From Methylomonas methanica MC09 (GTDB taxonomy: Bacteria; Pseudomonadota; Gammaproteobacteria; Methylococcales; Methylomonadaceae), in NCBI RefSeq assembly GCF_000214665.1, contig NC_015572.1:3658001-3722000 (forward strand): 64,000 bases of DNA, written 5' to 3'. The position numbers and the translations under genes were made by a program. Of the stretch, positions 35,110 to 42,931 are shown piece by piece. The notes under the pieces are model-generated. The model saw only the letters and a list, made by a program, of their open reading frames with translations, was not told the DNA's origin and did no database searches. Positions within the stretch are counted from its first letter, which is position 1; each line of letters begins with the position of its first letter.

Positions 35110-35403
35110 ATGAGCCACCATCTGAATTTACTCCGCGCCCTGTTTCAAGATCCGCTCAGCGGTAATGTCCATTGGCGGGAAATCGAATCTCTACTGCATC
35201 ATCTGGGCGCAAAGATTGAACCCAGCCACGGGGCTCGATTCCACGTGCTACTTAATAATATGGATGTGGTGCTGCATCACCCGCATCAAAGCGGCGTGCT
35301 GAATAAACAAGAGCTTAAACATATCCGGGAATTTTTAAGTCGCGCCGGGATTAACCCGAGTCAATACGAAGCGGAACGCAAAAAAGACCAAGCAGCCGAC
35401 TAA
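35110..35403 (+). CDS. HicA-like protein without an adjacent HicB
   Basis: The 97 residues resemble the YcfA/HicA family: a W-R-E-I-E-S-L-L helix (residues 21-30), a GAKIEPSHGARFHVLLN strand region with histidines in the HicA position and an LNKQELKHIREFL helix. HicA toxins are small mRNA-cleaving proteins normally paired with HicB. No HicB-like frame is on either side. The gene has a good GGAGGG ribosome site and its own terminator, so it is an independent unit. Whether it is toxic is unknown. Confidence 0.72.
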   Translation: MSHHLNLLRALFQDPLSGNVHWREIESLLHHLGAKIEPSHGARFHVLLNNMDVVLHHPHQSGVLNKQELKHIREFLSRAGINPSQYEAERKKDQAAD

Positions 35404-35407
35404 AAAA

Positions 35408-35431
35408 AATCCGGCATGGTAGCCGGATTTT
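35408..35431 (+). terminator. Terminator after the HicA-like gene
   Basis: AATCCGGC and GCCGGATT form an exact 8-bp stem around ATGGTA, followed by TT, 5 bases past the stop codon. Confidence 0.8.
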
Positions 35432-35611
35432 GAGGAGGAAGTTATTGCAATGAACTGAACATCTCTGCAATGACGGCATATTATCAGCATCCTCTAATAT
35501 TTAAAATGTGACACATTGCCGCAGTGGCGCAGCCTTGGCAAGGCAACCCTGCTCCCGACGCCTTTCCGCTGCTATCATGGGCCCATCATTGACTTTTCCG
35601 GAGGCTATCTC

Positions 35612-36118
35612 ATGTCCGATTTTATGTACGCTATTTCACTCCCGCCTATTCTGCGCAGCCTAACCAACTTGCGGGCTATTTTAGAAAAAGCCGTTAGCCA
35701 CGCAGAGCTGAAAAAAATCGATCCCTCGGTACTGATCGATGCCCGGCTATACCCGGACATGTACCCCTTGTCGCGCCAAGTACAAATCGCCACCGATGTT
35801 GCCAAAGGCGCTGCCGCGCGATTAGCCGGACAAGAACCGCCCACGTTCGAGGATACCGAATCGACCTTTCCGGCGTTATTGGCACGAATAGACAAAACCG
35901 TCGCATTGCTGGAATCGTTTACAGCGGATCAAATTAACGGTTCGGCGGACAAAACCATTTTGTTGCCGCGACACGATAGAACCACTGAATTCAAGGGCTT
36001 GAACTATCTAACGGACTTCGTTTTGCCGAATGTCTATTTTCACGTCACCACGGCTTACGCCATTTTGCGGCATAACGGTGTTGAACTGGGCAAGCAGGAT
36101 TTTTTGGGTAATATCTAA
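35612..36118 (+). CDS. DUF1993 family protein
   Basis: The 168-residue product starts at 35612 after a GGAGG site. MYAISLPPILRSLTNLRAILEKA and the YPDMYPLSRQVQIATDVAKGA and YFHVTTAYAILRHNGV segments are typical of DUF1993, a four-helix DinB-like family of unknown function common in proteobacteria. Conserved histidines could bind metal as in DinB-like proteins, but this is inference. Confidence 0.86.
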   Translation: MSDFMYAISLPPILRSLTNLRAILEKAVSHAELKKIDPSVLIDARLYPDMYPLSRQVQIATDVAKGAAARLAGQEPPTFEDTESTFPALLARIDKTVALLESFTADQINGSADKTILLPRHDRTTEFKGLNYLTDFVLPNVYFHVTTAYAILRHNGVELGKQDFLGNI

Positions 36119-36224
36119 CTCTTACGCAACCACAGCTGGTTGGTTTAAGTTGACCTGCCGAGTCGTACGGTTTAACTTGAAACCGCAGCAGCAGTGACCG
36201 CCCTTGGATGCATAAAAATCAACC

Positions 36225-36566
36225 ATGACAATGACCCGTTATCAAAAGCCATCGCCGCAAACGCAAGAAGACGCTTTAAAAATAGCCAAAAGCATTCAGC
36301 GCCCCGCTCAAACCAAAGAGCAGACCAAGCTGATTGCTCACGGTATCCAACAAGGTATAGACCTCTACAAAAAACAACAAAAAGAAAAAGCCAGGGAGTT
36401 AAATAAAAAACTCAAAAAAGTGACTCAGCAAAAACCGCAACCAGCTGCAGCGGATGACCGGGAAATAGAAACCTACATCGTGTATCGGCAACACTGGTTG
36501 CCTTGGACTTTATTGCTGCTTACTTGGCTGGGTGTGGGGATTTATATCCTGAACCATAAAGGTTGA
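36225..36566 (+). CDS. DUF2956 family membrane protein
   Basis: The 113-residue product has the DUF2956 N-terminus (TRYQKPSPQTQEDALKIAK then QTKEQTKLIAHGIQQGI), a Lys/Gln-rich coiled region and one C-terminal membrane helix (WTLLLLTWLGVGIYIL). The function is unknown. A second ATG at 36231 would give the more usual MTRYxK start. Confidence 0.82.
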   Translation: MTMTRYQKPSPQTQEDALKIAKSIQRPAQTKEQTKLIAHGIQQGIDLYKKQQKEKARELNKKLKKVTQQKPQPAAADDREIETYIVYRQHWLPWTLLLLTWLGVGIYILNHKG

Positions 36567-36590
36567 ATAGATGAGCATGGGTTTAAGTGC

Positions 36591-36622
36591 GCCCAAAATG
36601 CGCGACAACTTGCATTTTGGGC
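36591..36622. terminator. Hairpin between convergent DUF2956 and cytochrome genes
   Basis: GCCCAAAATGC (36591-36601) and GCATTTTGGGC (36612-36622) are exact complements with a 10-base loop. No T-run follows, but the place between convergent genes suits a bidirectional terminator. Confidence 0.6.
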
Positions 36623-36638
36623 CGCAAACATAAACCGA

Positions 36639-36896
36639 TTATTTGACGATTTCCTCGGCAGCCGCTTTCAGTTTGGCTTCGTCGGCTTGCATGGGTTTCA
36701 TCATGGGGTTTTGAGAGGCTTTAGCGCCGGCTACTAATGCGTCGGCGGTTTTAAATTTACTTTTCAAGGCATCAACGGCCGGAGCGACCGAACCGTTGTG
36801 ACAACCTTTACAAGTATCCGCCGCGCCGGCGAACGATATCGATGGCATTAAGCTGACAAAAGCCAATGCAGTCATTGCTAATAGAGTTTTTTTCAT
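36639..36896 (-). CDS. Small single-haem cytochrome c
   Basis: The 85-residue precursor has a signal peptide (about 1-23) and the haem motif CKGCH at residues 29-33. Methionines in the NPMMKPM segment could be the axial ligand. It resembles small class I cytochromes c-553 that carry electrons in the periplasm. A single-gene unit; no oxidase or dehydrogenase is adjacent. Confidence 0.87.
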   Translation of the reverse strand: MKKTLLAMTALAFVSLMPSISFAGAADTCKGCHNGSVAPAVDALKSKFKTADALVAGAKASQNPMMKPMQADEAKLKAAAEEIVK

Positions 36897-37492
36897 TTTA
36901 AGTCCCCTCGGTTTTATTGTACTTATTAATTTTAAAGAGATAACGTCCGAACATTTTTTCGATATGGTTTTTGAATGTTCAAGCCATTAAACACGGATGA
37001 TTTGGATCGTCCGCGAAAAAATTTCTATCACAGCCTAAATTTCAATGCAAATGGTTTAAAACCTTTCAGGAAAATCAACACCTTTCGAGAACGGCGAATT
37101 GTCGCCCCCCCCCCATTGAGTCGGCTTTCACAGTCATTGAAAACCGGGCACCAACAGCTCCAACGAGCTACACAAATCGTGAGAGCCCAGAATTTGGTAA
37201 AATTTCAAAATTACAGGTAAAAACCTAATGAAGTCTGAATCGGCAAGTTCGGCCACTTGCCGCCATTCAGTTGCCCGAAAATTAGTCAATTTGGGTGACA
37301 GGTCTTACTCTGCTTGCGGACGGTAGAGAACCTTTCGGTCAAAATTCCTTCGTCCTTAAAATATCAAAGCTTATACCAATAGCTTGCACAACTATTGGAG
37401 CATTCAGCTAAAAAGCATCCCCAATTTGTCCTTGACTCATCCAATCAATATGATCAATATGGCTTCTATTTAAGATATAAAGGCTGCCTACT
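36897..37492. other. Intergenic region before the Phd/PIN module
   Basis: About 600 bases with no convincing gene. It contains a C-run near 37107-37116 and one open frame (36975-37220) with unusual composition and no ribosome site. The last ~70 bases carry the likely promoter and a tandem repeat of the next module. Confidence 0.4.
37432..37461 (+). promoter_or_regulatory. Promoter and tandem repeat before the Phd antitoxin gene
   Basis: TTGACT (37432-37437) could be a -35 box. ATCAATATG occurs twice in direct tandem at 37444-37461, 32 bases before the antitoxin start. Phd/YefM antitoxins autoregulate through repeats in their promoters, so this is a candidate operator. Confidence 0.4.
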
Positions 37493-37768
37493 ATGATTAA
37501 CGAAGTAAATGCTGTTGCATTCAGACAAAATCTAGGAGAAATGCTAAATCAGGTTCAATACCGGCACGATTCGATTTTAATTAAAAAAGACGGCAAACCC
37601 GTCGCGGCATTGGTCGATGCGCAGTTATTCGATCGGATACGACGTTTTAAAGAGCGCTTCGATACACTGAGCCAACAAATTGCCGATGCTTATGCCACAG
37701 TGCCGGAGCAGGAAGGCGTGGACGAGATTGATGCCCTTGTTTCGGAGACGCGGCACTCTCAACGTTAG
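37493..37768 (+). CDS. Phd/YefM family antitoxin
   Basis: The 91-residue protein starts NEVNAVAFRQNLGEMLNQVQ and continues SILIKKDGKPVAALVD, the N-terminal Phd/YefM DNA-binding fold. The acidic C-terminus would wrap the toxin. It neutralises the PIN toxin encoded two bases downstream and probably represses the operon. Confidence 0.9.
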   Translation: MINEVNAVAFRQNLGEMLNQVQYRHDSILIKKDGKPVAALVDAQLFDRIRRFKERFDTLSQQIADAYATVPEQEGVDEIDALVSETRHSQR

Positions 37769-37770
37769 TG

Positions 37771-38187
37771 ATGTCGAAAATTTGCATTGTTCTCGATACC
37801 AACGTTTTGCTCTCGGGCACCGCCTATCCAAGCTCGAGACCGGGCAAAATCGTTTCCGCTTGGCGAAGCGGAAGCCTGGAAGTCATTCTTTCCCAATACA
37901 TCTTGGATGAATTGCAGCGCGTTTTACCGCGGCTCAATCATCGTCTTGCTTGGTCCAGTCATGAAATACGGGATTTTGTTGATAGCCTGGCTTTCCTTGC
38001 CGATCTGGTCGACCCGCTTGAAACCGCCGAGCCTGCATTGCGCGATAGTGCCGACCTGCCCGTACTAGGGACTTTTCTAGCGGCAAAAGCCAATTACCTT
38101 GTTACCGGCGACAAGGACTTATTAGCATTATCTGCGCACTACCCCATCATTACCCCAGCCAATTTTTGGCAATTGCACGGCGGATGA
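37771..38187 (+). CDS. PIN domain toxin (ribonuclease)
   Basis: This 138-residue protein has the PIN signature: VLDTN near residue 8 (first catalytic aspartate), an acidic residue in ILDELQRVL near 44, and LVTGDKDLLAL near 111 with further metal aspartates. It matches the COG1569 type of VapC-like toxin, expected to cleave RNA when free of antitoxin. The ATG at 37771 starts two bases after the antitoxin stop; an in-frame GTG overlaps that stop. A large STAND protein follows after 47 bases. Confidence 0.9.
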   Translation: MSKICIVLDTNVLLSGTAYPSSRPGKIVSAWRSGSLEVILSQYILDELQRVLPRLNHRLAWSSHEIRDFVDSLAFLADLVDPLETAEPALRDSADLPVLGTFLAAKANYLVTGDKDLLALSAHYPIITPANFWQLHGG

Positions 38188-38234
38188 GCTGATCGTCTTG
38201 AACATGGTCGTCATTGTGTAGAGAAGGATAACTA

Positions 38235-41200
38235 TTGAGTCTTGCAGGCGTTCGATCAAACCGCGGAGATCATTATCAGACCTTAGTTGCGTTTGACTGG
38301 GCATTGAGTATTCTGGCAAATGACAACTACCAATGGTTAGAAGTCGACTCCACGGCGACGGACGCCAGCGAAAACCCTATACCTGTAGACGATGTCGTGA
38401 TCGGTTGCGCTGACGGCAGCCTGATTGCTTGTCAATGCAAAAAGAACCAGCCCGATTTTAAGCCTTGGTCGATTGCCGACTTAGGCGATGAGTTGGCAAA
38501 AGCCGCGCGATTCCTAGAGTCCAATCCGAATTCCCAGGTTAAATTTTATTCGCGAAACGATTTTGGCGATCTTCACAAGCTACGGGAACATGCGCGAAAT
38601 CTTTCTGGCGACGCCTATCAACAAAGCCTAACAGCCGATCACCGCAGAACCGATGCAACCTTGGCTCGGTGGCTAACCGAGACCCTTGGTCTGACGACCT
38701 ACGACTGGCTCCAGCGCACTTCGTTTGAAGTTTCCAATGAATTCGAACGAGCGGAAGAAATTCTAAAAGAGCGCTTGCGCTCACTGGTTTCCAATGACGA
38801 AATCGCGTTCGATGTTCTTTGGGCCAAACTGGACAAACTGGGTTCCCGTGTCGGGAATAGCGGATCATCGGCTCCGCCCTCTCATCGACTCAGCAAATCC
38901 GATCTTATAGACATATTGGAAAAGTCCGGCGCAACGCTAGCGCCGCCAATGTCGCAACAACAAATGCAACAATCGCTTGCCAGCGCCTCGGCAGTCGGAC
39001 GTTCATGGCGGCGCGATATTTCCGGTACTCGTCTGCATGTCGATACCGCTGCTGAATTGATAACAGCCATCGAATCGACGGATCGCGCAATACTGCTCAG
39101 CGGCATTCCAGGTTCGGGCAAGACCTGCGTACTGTTGGAGCTACAGGAAGTATTGGATCAACGTAACGATTTGGCCGCTGTGTTTATCCAAACCCGCGAA
39201 TATGCCAGTTGCCTGACACCTGAAGCACGGACCGCACACGGTCTGCCCGCAGACTTGGTCGGCCTAATTGCCCGGATGGCGGACAACAAGCCCGTGGTTA
39301 TCGTCATCGACTCGCTGGATGTGCTTTCCTTGTCCCGCGATCAATTGGTTTTGGATTTTTTCCTGGCGCTGATGGATCGCTTGCTGCTGATTCCCAAGGT
39401 CACCCTCATCGCGGCTTGCCGGGAGTTTGACCGAAAATACGACCGCCGTCTGGCCGAGCGCAGCTGGGATAAGGTCGTCAACACCCAGCCTTTAAATTGG
39501 GACCAAGTCGTTGCGCCTATCATCAATACCTTTGGCATTGATCCGCAAACGCTGGACTCGATGACGCAAAGCTTGTTGCAAAACCCGCGTGAACTGGCGA
39601 TGTTTGCGGATATTGCCAAGCAAACCGGCGGCTTTAATGTTGCGTCCAGCCAAGCACTGAGCCTTAAGTACCTTGAAATAGTTGTTCAAAACGACAGTTT
39701 GTTGGGTGATGAAGCCATGGCGGCACTCGAAAAAATCGCCGACAAGATGTTGAAAACCCGCAAGCTGGACATTGTTCGGGTGCAAGCAGCATTGCCGGAT
39801 AGCATGCGCAAGCGATTATTGAGCGCCAATGTCTTGCATGAAAACCAGTTTGGCAGTATCGAGTTTGGTCATCAAACTTTGCTGGATGTGCTGGTTGTCA
39901 GCGGCGCACAGCGCAATGACTTGACCCTGAAGGCCTTCATCGAACAACTGCCTGCGGTGCCGTTTGTAAGGCCAACCATACGCGCCTATGTCGCTTATCT
40001 GGTTACAGGTGATCGAGGAAGTTTGCGTAAACAACTCCGAGCGGTTTTTGATAGCGACGCGGCGTTTCATATCCGCCGCTTGGTGGCCGAATCCCTGGCC
40101 GAGTTAGCTCCACAGGATGACGACTGGTCTTTACTCAAACACCTGCATAGCCAGCATCGCGAGCTGTTTACCCCGCTGTATTACCAAGCTGCCTCGCTGG
40201 AATGGCATCGTTTTTGGCTCAAATTTCTCATCCCTGATTTGTTGCAACAGCGCGATGCGCAAAGTCTGGCTTTACATGTGCAGCGTATCGGACTTTGGAA
40301 AAATACCGATCCTGACGGTGTCTTGGCTTTCTGGATGTTGGCCTTGCAACAGGAATGGGTTGAGCCTGAGCAACTAGCGCACAACTTGGTTTTCCAATTA
40401 CACGATTTCGACTTTCATACGCCAACTGCCGCCGCAGCCTTGATCGAAATATTGCTGAGTTATCCGCGCCGTGATCGCGATTTTCTGGGTCGCGTCATTG
40501 CAAAATGCGTGGAAACTGGTGGTGCAGACGATGCATTACTGTGGCGTTATATCGCCGGGGACATCCAGCGGGATGATGTGTTGGCATTTCATTTCAACCA
40601 AAAACTCCGATGCGATCCCCATGAATTTGACAATCAAGATTTTCTTGGCCAGCGCATGCAGCAATCCGAACGCTTGCTGGATCTGGCTATCGACACGGTT
40701 GAGCAGTGGAGTGTGATATATGCGGAACATTATTTCGGCAAGCGGGAATGGTGCGCGCATTTCCTGAATAACACCGCCTACGAACGTGCCCACAGCCAGC
40801 GAGATATGTATCATGCATCGGCTGAAAACGTGCTGTTCGGCGCCATCGAAAAAGCCATTTTTCAACATGCGAAACATCATTCCAGTTGGTGGCAGGCCAA
40901 TCGGCAACGGCTTTGCCGTAGTCGTGAACTTGCGTTGCGCTATCTGGCCGTGTTGGCTTTGATCGAATCGCCCGAGACGAATCTGGCCGAGGTGTGTGGT
41001 TTGCTCACCGATCAAGAAATGCTGGCTTCGGATTTGAGTTACGAGTTGGGTAACTTGATCAATGCTGCATTCATCTTTCTGCAACCGACAGCCCAAGATG
41101 CTGTTGAGACTGCAATCCTGACGCTGAGGAACGACCAAAATCTCGATGAAAAACTTTGGATTCATGAGGCAAGAGCGCAACTACTTGCGGTTATTCCTGC

Positions 41201-42800
41201 TTACCTACGCTCGCCGACAGTTCAAGCAACTTTGCTTGCCTTTGAAAAAGCGTTTGGCTCACTCATCCGTCAGGGACAAAGACATAATTCTCCCCGAATG
41301 AGTTTAGTTACACCACCATTTTCTTATGATTACCTTCTAAAATTTAGCGACCCAACTGTTATCAGACTTCTGTTGTACTATTCAAAGGTGAGTCGCGGTC
41401 AATGGGAATATCTTAATCATGTCGGCGGCGCGGAACAGGTGGAATGGCAATTACGCGAGGCCGCTTCGCGCAGTCCGGTGCGTTTTATGCGTCTGCTAGC
41501 CGAAAACTGGGTCGATATACCCAAACGTTTTACCGACGACATTCTGGACGGCGCCGCAACGTATCTCGCTCATCAATTTGGCAACCTTCAGTTTGACCCT
41601 AATCAATGGCAACCCATTGAACAAGTCGATCCGCAACGGTTGGCAGCCCTGATACTCGACGAGCTTCAGCGACACCCGTCGCGCTGGTGGCATTGCCGGG
41701 CCGCCGCCAACGCACTGGAAGCATGCGCCAACGTGATCGAAAACCAGCAAGAGGCAGACCGAATGATTTTTGCCGCCATTGGTTTTATTGATTTGCAGGA
41801 GCATAGCTACAACGACGATAGGGATTTGATTGGCGCGGGCATTAACATGGCGCGTGGCAAAATAACCGAAGCAGTCATGATTGTGGCAACGCATTGGGCG
41901 GAAAAACAAAGGCCGCTCCCGGAACTGCTGATGCCGACCTTGAAGCGTTTGGCTCGCGACCCGCAACCGGCTATCAGGGCGTTGATATTGCGACGTTTGC
42001 CCTATTTGCAAAGTCATGACCCGGATTTGGGTTGGGCGCTATTCCATTTGGCGCTGGCTGATGACGAACCACGACTTTGGAAAGTGGCGGAACCGTGCCT
42101 GTATTACGCCTATCATCAACGTTTTGCCGAGGTCGGCGCAGTATTGCAGCGGATTGTTTGCCATGAATTGGGCGAGCCGTTGGAAACCTGGGGCCGGATT
42201 TCGGCGCTGGCGGCGTTTTCGGGCTATATCGATTTTCTGCCGTTCATTCAGCAATTGGAGGCGCTCGCCAGCGTCGACGCCTGGAAAGGCGCGGCAACGG
42301 TTTGGACTCACAAAGATAACCATGCCCGGCATGCCGAACAATGTATGACCGGCATCCGTGCGGGCCTAAATCAGCCGAATGGGTTTGCTATAACTATAGT
42401 CAGGGAATTGTCGTCGTTGTTTGATAAAGACCAGCCAGCAATCTGCATTTCTTGGGATATTGTCGATCTGTATTTCTCGACTTACGAACAAGATCAGAGT
42501 GACGAACGTTTTCGTCTTTACGGTTTCGACGAGTGGCTAAATACATTGTCGCAAAGCCATCCCGACGAAAGCCTGGCTGCTGCCGAACGTTTTGCACAGT
42601 TCATGCGCGGCGGCAATCATCCTGTGTATGACCGTGGGCCACTTTCCCAGCTATTGACCCGATTATTCCGAGAAGCGGAAGAACGGGAAGAATCGGATCA
42701 TGGCCAAATGCTGTGCCGGGTTATTACATTGCAAGATGCGTTTTTGGCTATTGGTGTTAATGGTTTGCAAGATTGGTTACGGGATGCGGAGAGGCCCTAA
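38235..42800 (+). CDS. PD-(D/E)XK nuclease - STAND/NACHT-like ATPase - helical repeat protein (putative Avs-like phage defence)
   Basis: The 1521-residue protein starts at a TTG with AGAAGGA six bases upstream. Residues 10-75 look like a PD-(D/E)XK/Cap4-type nuclease core: R10-G-D-x-Y, E36, D52-D53 and Q67-C-K69. Residues 265-540 are a P-loop ATPase with Walker A GIPGSGKT (290-297), Walker B VVIVIDSLD (D359, D362), then a winged-helix-like part. The remaining ~900 residues are leucine- and tryptophan-rich helical repeats, probably the sensor. Effector-STAND-repeats is the order of Avs (AVAST) proteins, which recognise phage proteins and then cut DNA. It is 47 bases after a PIN toxin gene. A non-defence STAND role is possible; specific Avs type cannot be assigned by eye. 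Confidence 0.78.
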   Translation: MSLAGVRSNRGDHYQTLVAFDWALSILANDNYQWLEVDSTATDASENPIPVDDVVIGCADGSLIACQCKKNQPDFKPWSIADLGDELAKAARFLESNPNSQVKFYSRNDFGDLHKLREHARNLSGDAYQQSLTADHRRTDATLARWLTETLGLTTYDWLQRTSFEVSNEFERAEEILKERLRSLVSNDEIAFDVLWAKLDKLGSRVGNSGSSAPPSHRLSKSDLIDILEKSGATLAPPMSQQQMQQSLASASAVGRSWRRDISGTRLHVDTAAELITAIESTDRAILLSGIPGSGKTCVLLELQEVLDQRNDLAAVFIQTREYASCLTPEARTAHGLPADLVGLIARMADNKPVVIVIDSLDVLSLSRDQLVLDFFLALMDRLLLIPKVTLIAACREFDRKYDRRLAERSWDKVVNTQPLNWDQVVAPIINTFGIDPQTLDSMTQSLLQNPRELAMFADIAKQTGGFNVASSQALSLKYLEIVVQNDSLLGDEAMAALEKIADKMLKTRKLDIVRVQAALPDSMRKRLLSANVLHENQFGSIEFGHQTLLDVLVVSGAQRNDLTLKAFIEQLPAVPFVRPTIRAYVAYLVTGDRGSLRKQLRAVFDSDAAFHIRRLVAESLAELAPQDDDWSLLKHLHSQHRELFTPLYYQAASLEWHRFWLKFLIPDLLQQRDAQSLALHVQRIGLWKNTDPDGVLAFWMLALQQEWVEPEQLAHNLVFQLHDFDFHTPTAAAALIEILLSYPRRDRDFLGRVIAKCVETGGADDALLWRYIAGDIQRDDVLAFHFNQKLRCDPHEFDNQDFLGQRMQQSERLLDLAIDTVEQWSVIYAEHYFGKREWCAHFLNNTAYERAHSQRDMYHASAENVLFGAIEKAIFQHAKHHSSWWQANRQRLCRSRELALRYLAVLALIESPETNLAEVCGLLTDQEMLASDLSYELGNLINAAFIFLQPTAQDAVETAILTLRNDQNLDEKLWIHEARAQLLAVIPAYLRSPTVQATLLAFEKAFGSLIRQGQRHNSPRMSLVTPPFSYDYLLKFSDPTVIRLLLYYSKVSRGQWEYLNHVGGAEQVEWQLREAASRSPVRFMRLLAENWVDIPKRFTDDILDGAATYLAHQFGNLQFDPNQWQPIEQVDPQRLAALILDELQRHPSRWWHCRAAANALEACANVIENQQEADRMIFAAIGFIDLQEHSYNDDRDLIGAGINMARGKITEAVMIVATHWAEKQRPLPELLMPTLKRLARDPQPAIRALILRRLPYLQSHDPDLGWALFHLALADDEPRLWKVAEPCLYYAYHQRFAEVGAVLQRIVCHELGEPLETWGRISALAAFSGYIDFLPFIQQLEALASVDAWKGAATVWTHKDNHARHAEQCMTGIRAGLNQPNGFAITIVRELSSLFDKDQPAICISWDIVDLYFSTYEQDQSDERFRLYGFDEWLNTLSQSHPDESLAAAERFAQFMRGGNHPVYDRGPLSQLLTRLFREAEEREESDHGQMLCRVITLQDAFLAIGVNGLQDWLRDAERP

Positions 42801-42931
42801 GCGGCTCTCAATTCGATATAGTCACCTGTGGATATCGGAAATGCTACTTTGCCAAGAAGCGGTATCGGCAACCTATCCGTATTGACGTTGTTTGCCAATC
42901 AGCCGACGGCCCCCATAACCGCCGCACCGTC

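Noticed and set aside
36975..37220. 81-codon open frame before the Phd gene
   Set aside because: No ribosome site, crosses a C-run, and composition is unlike neighbouring genes.
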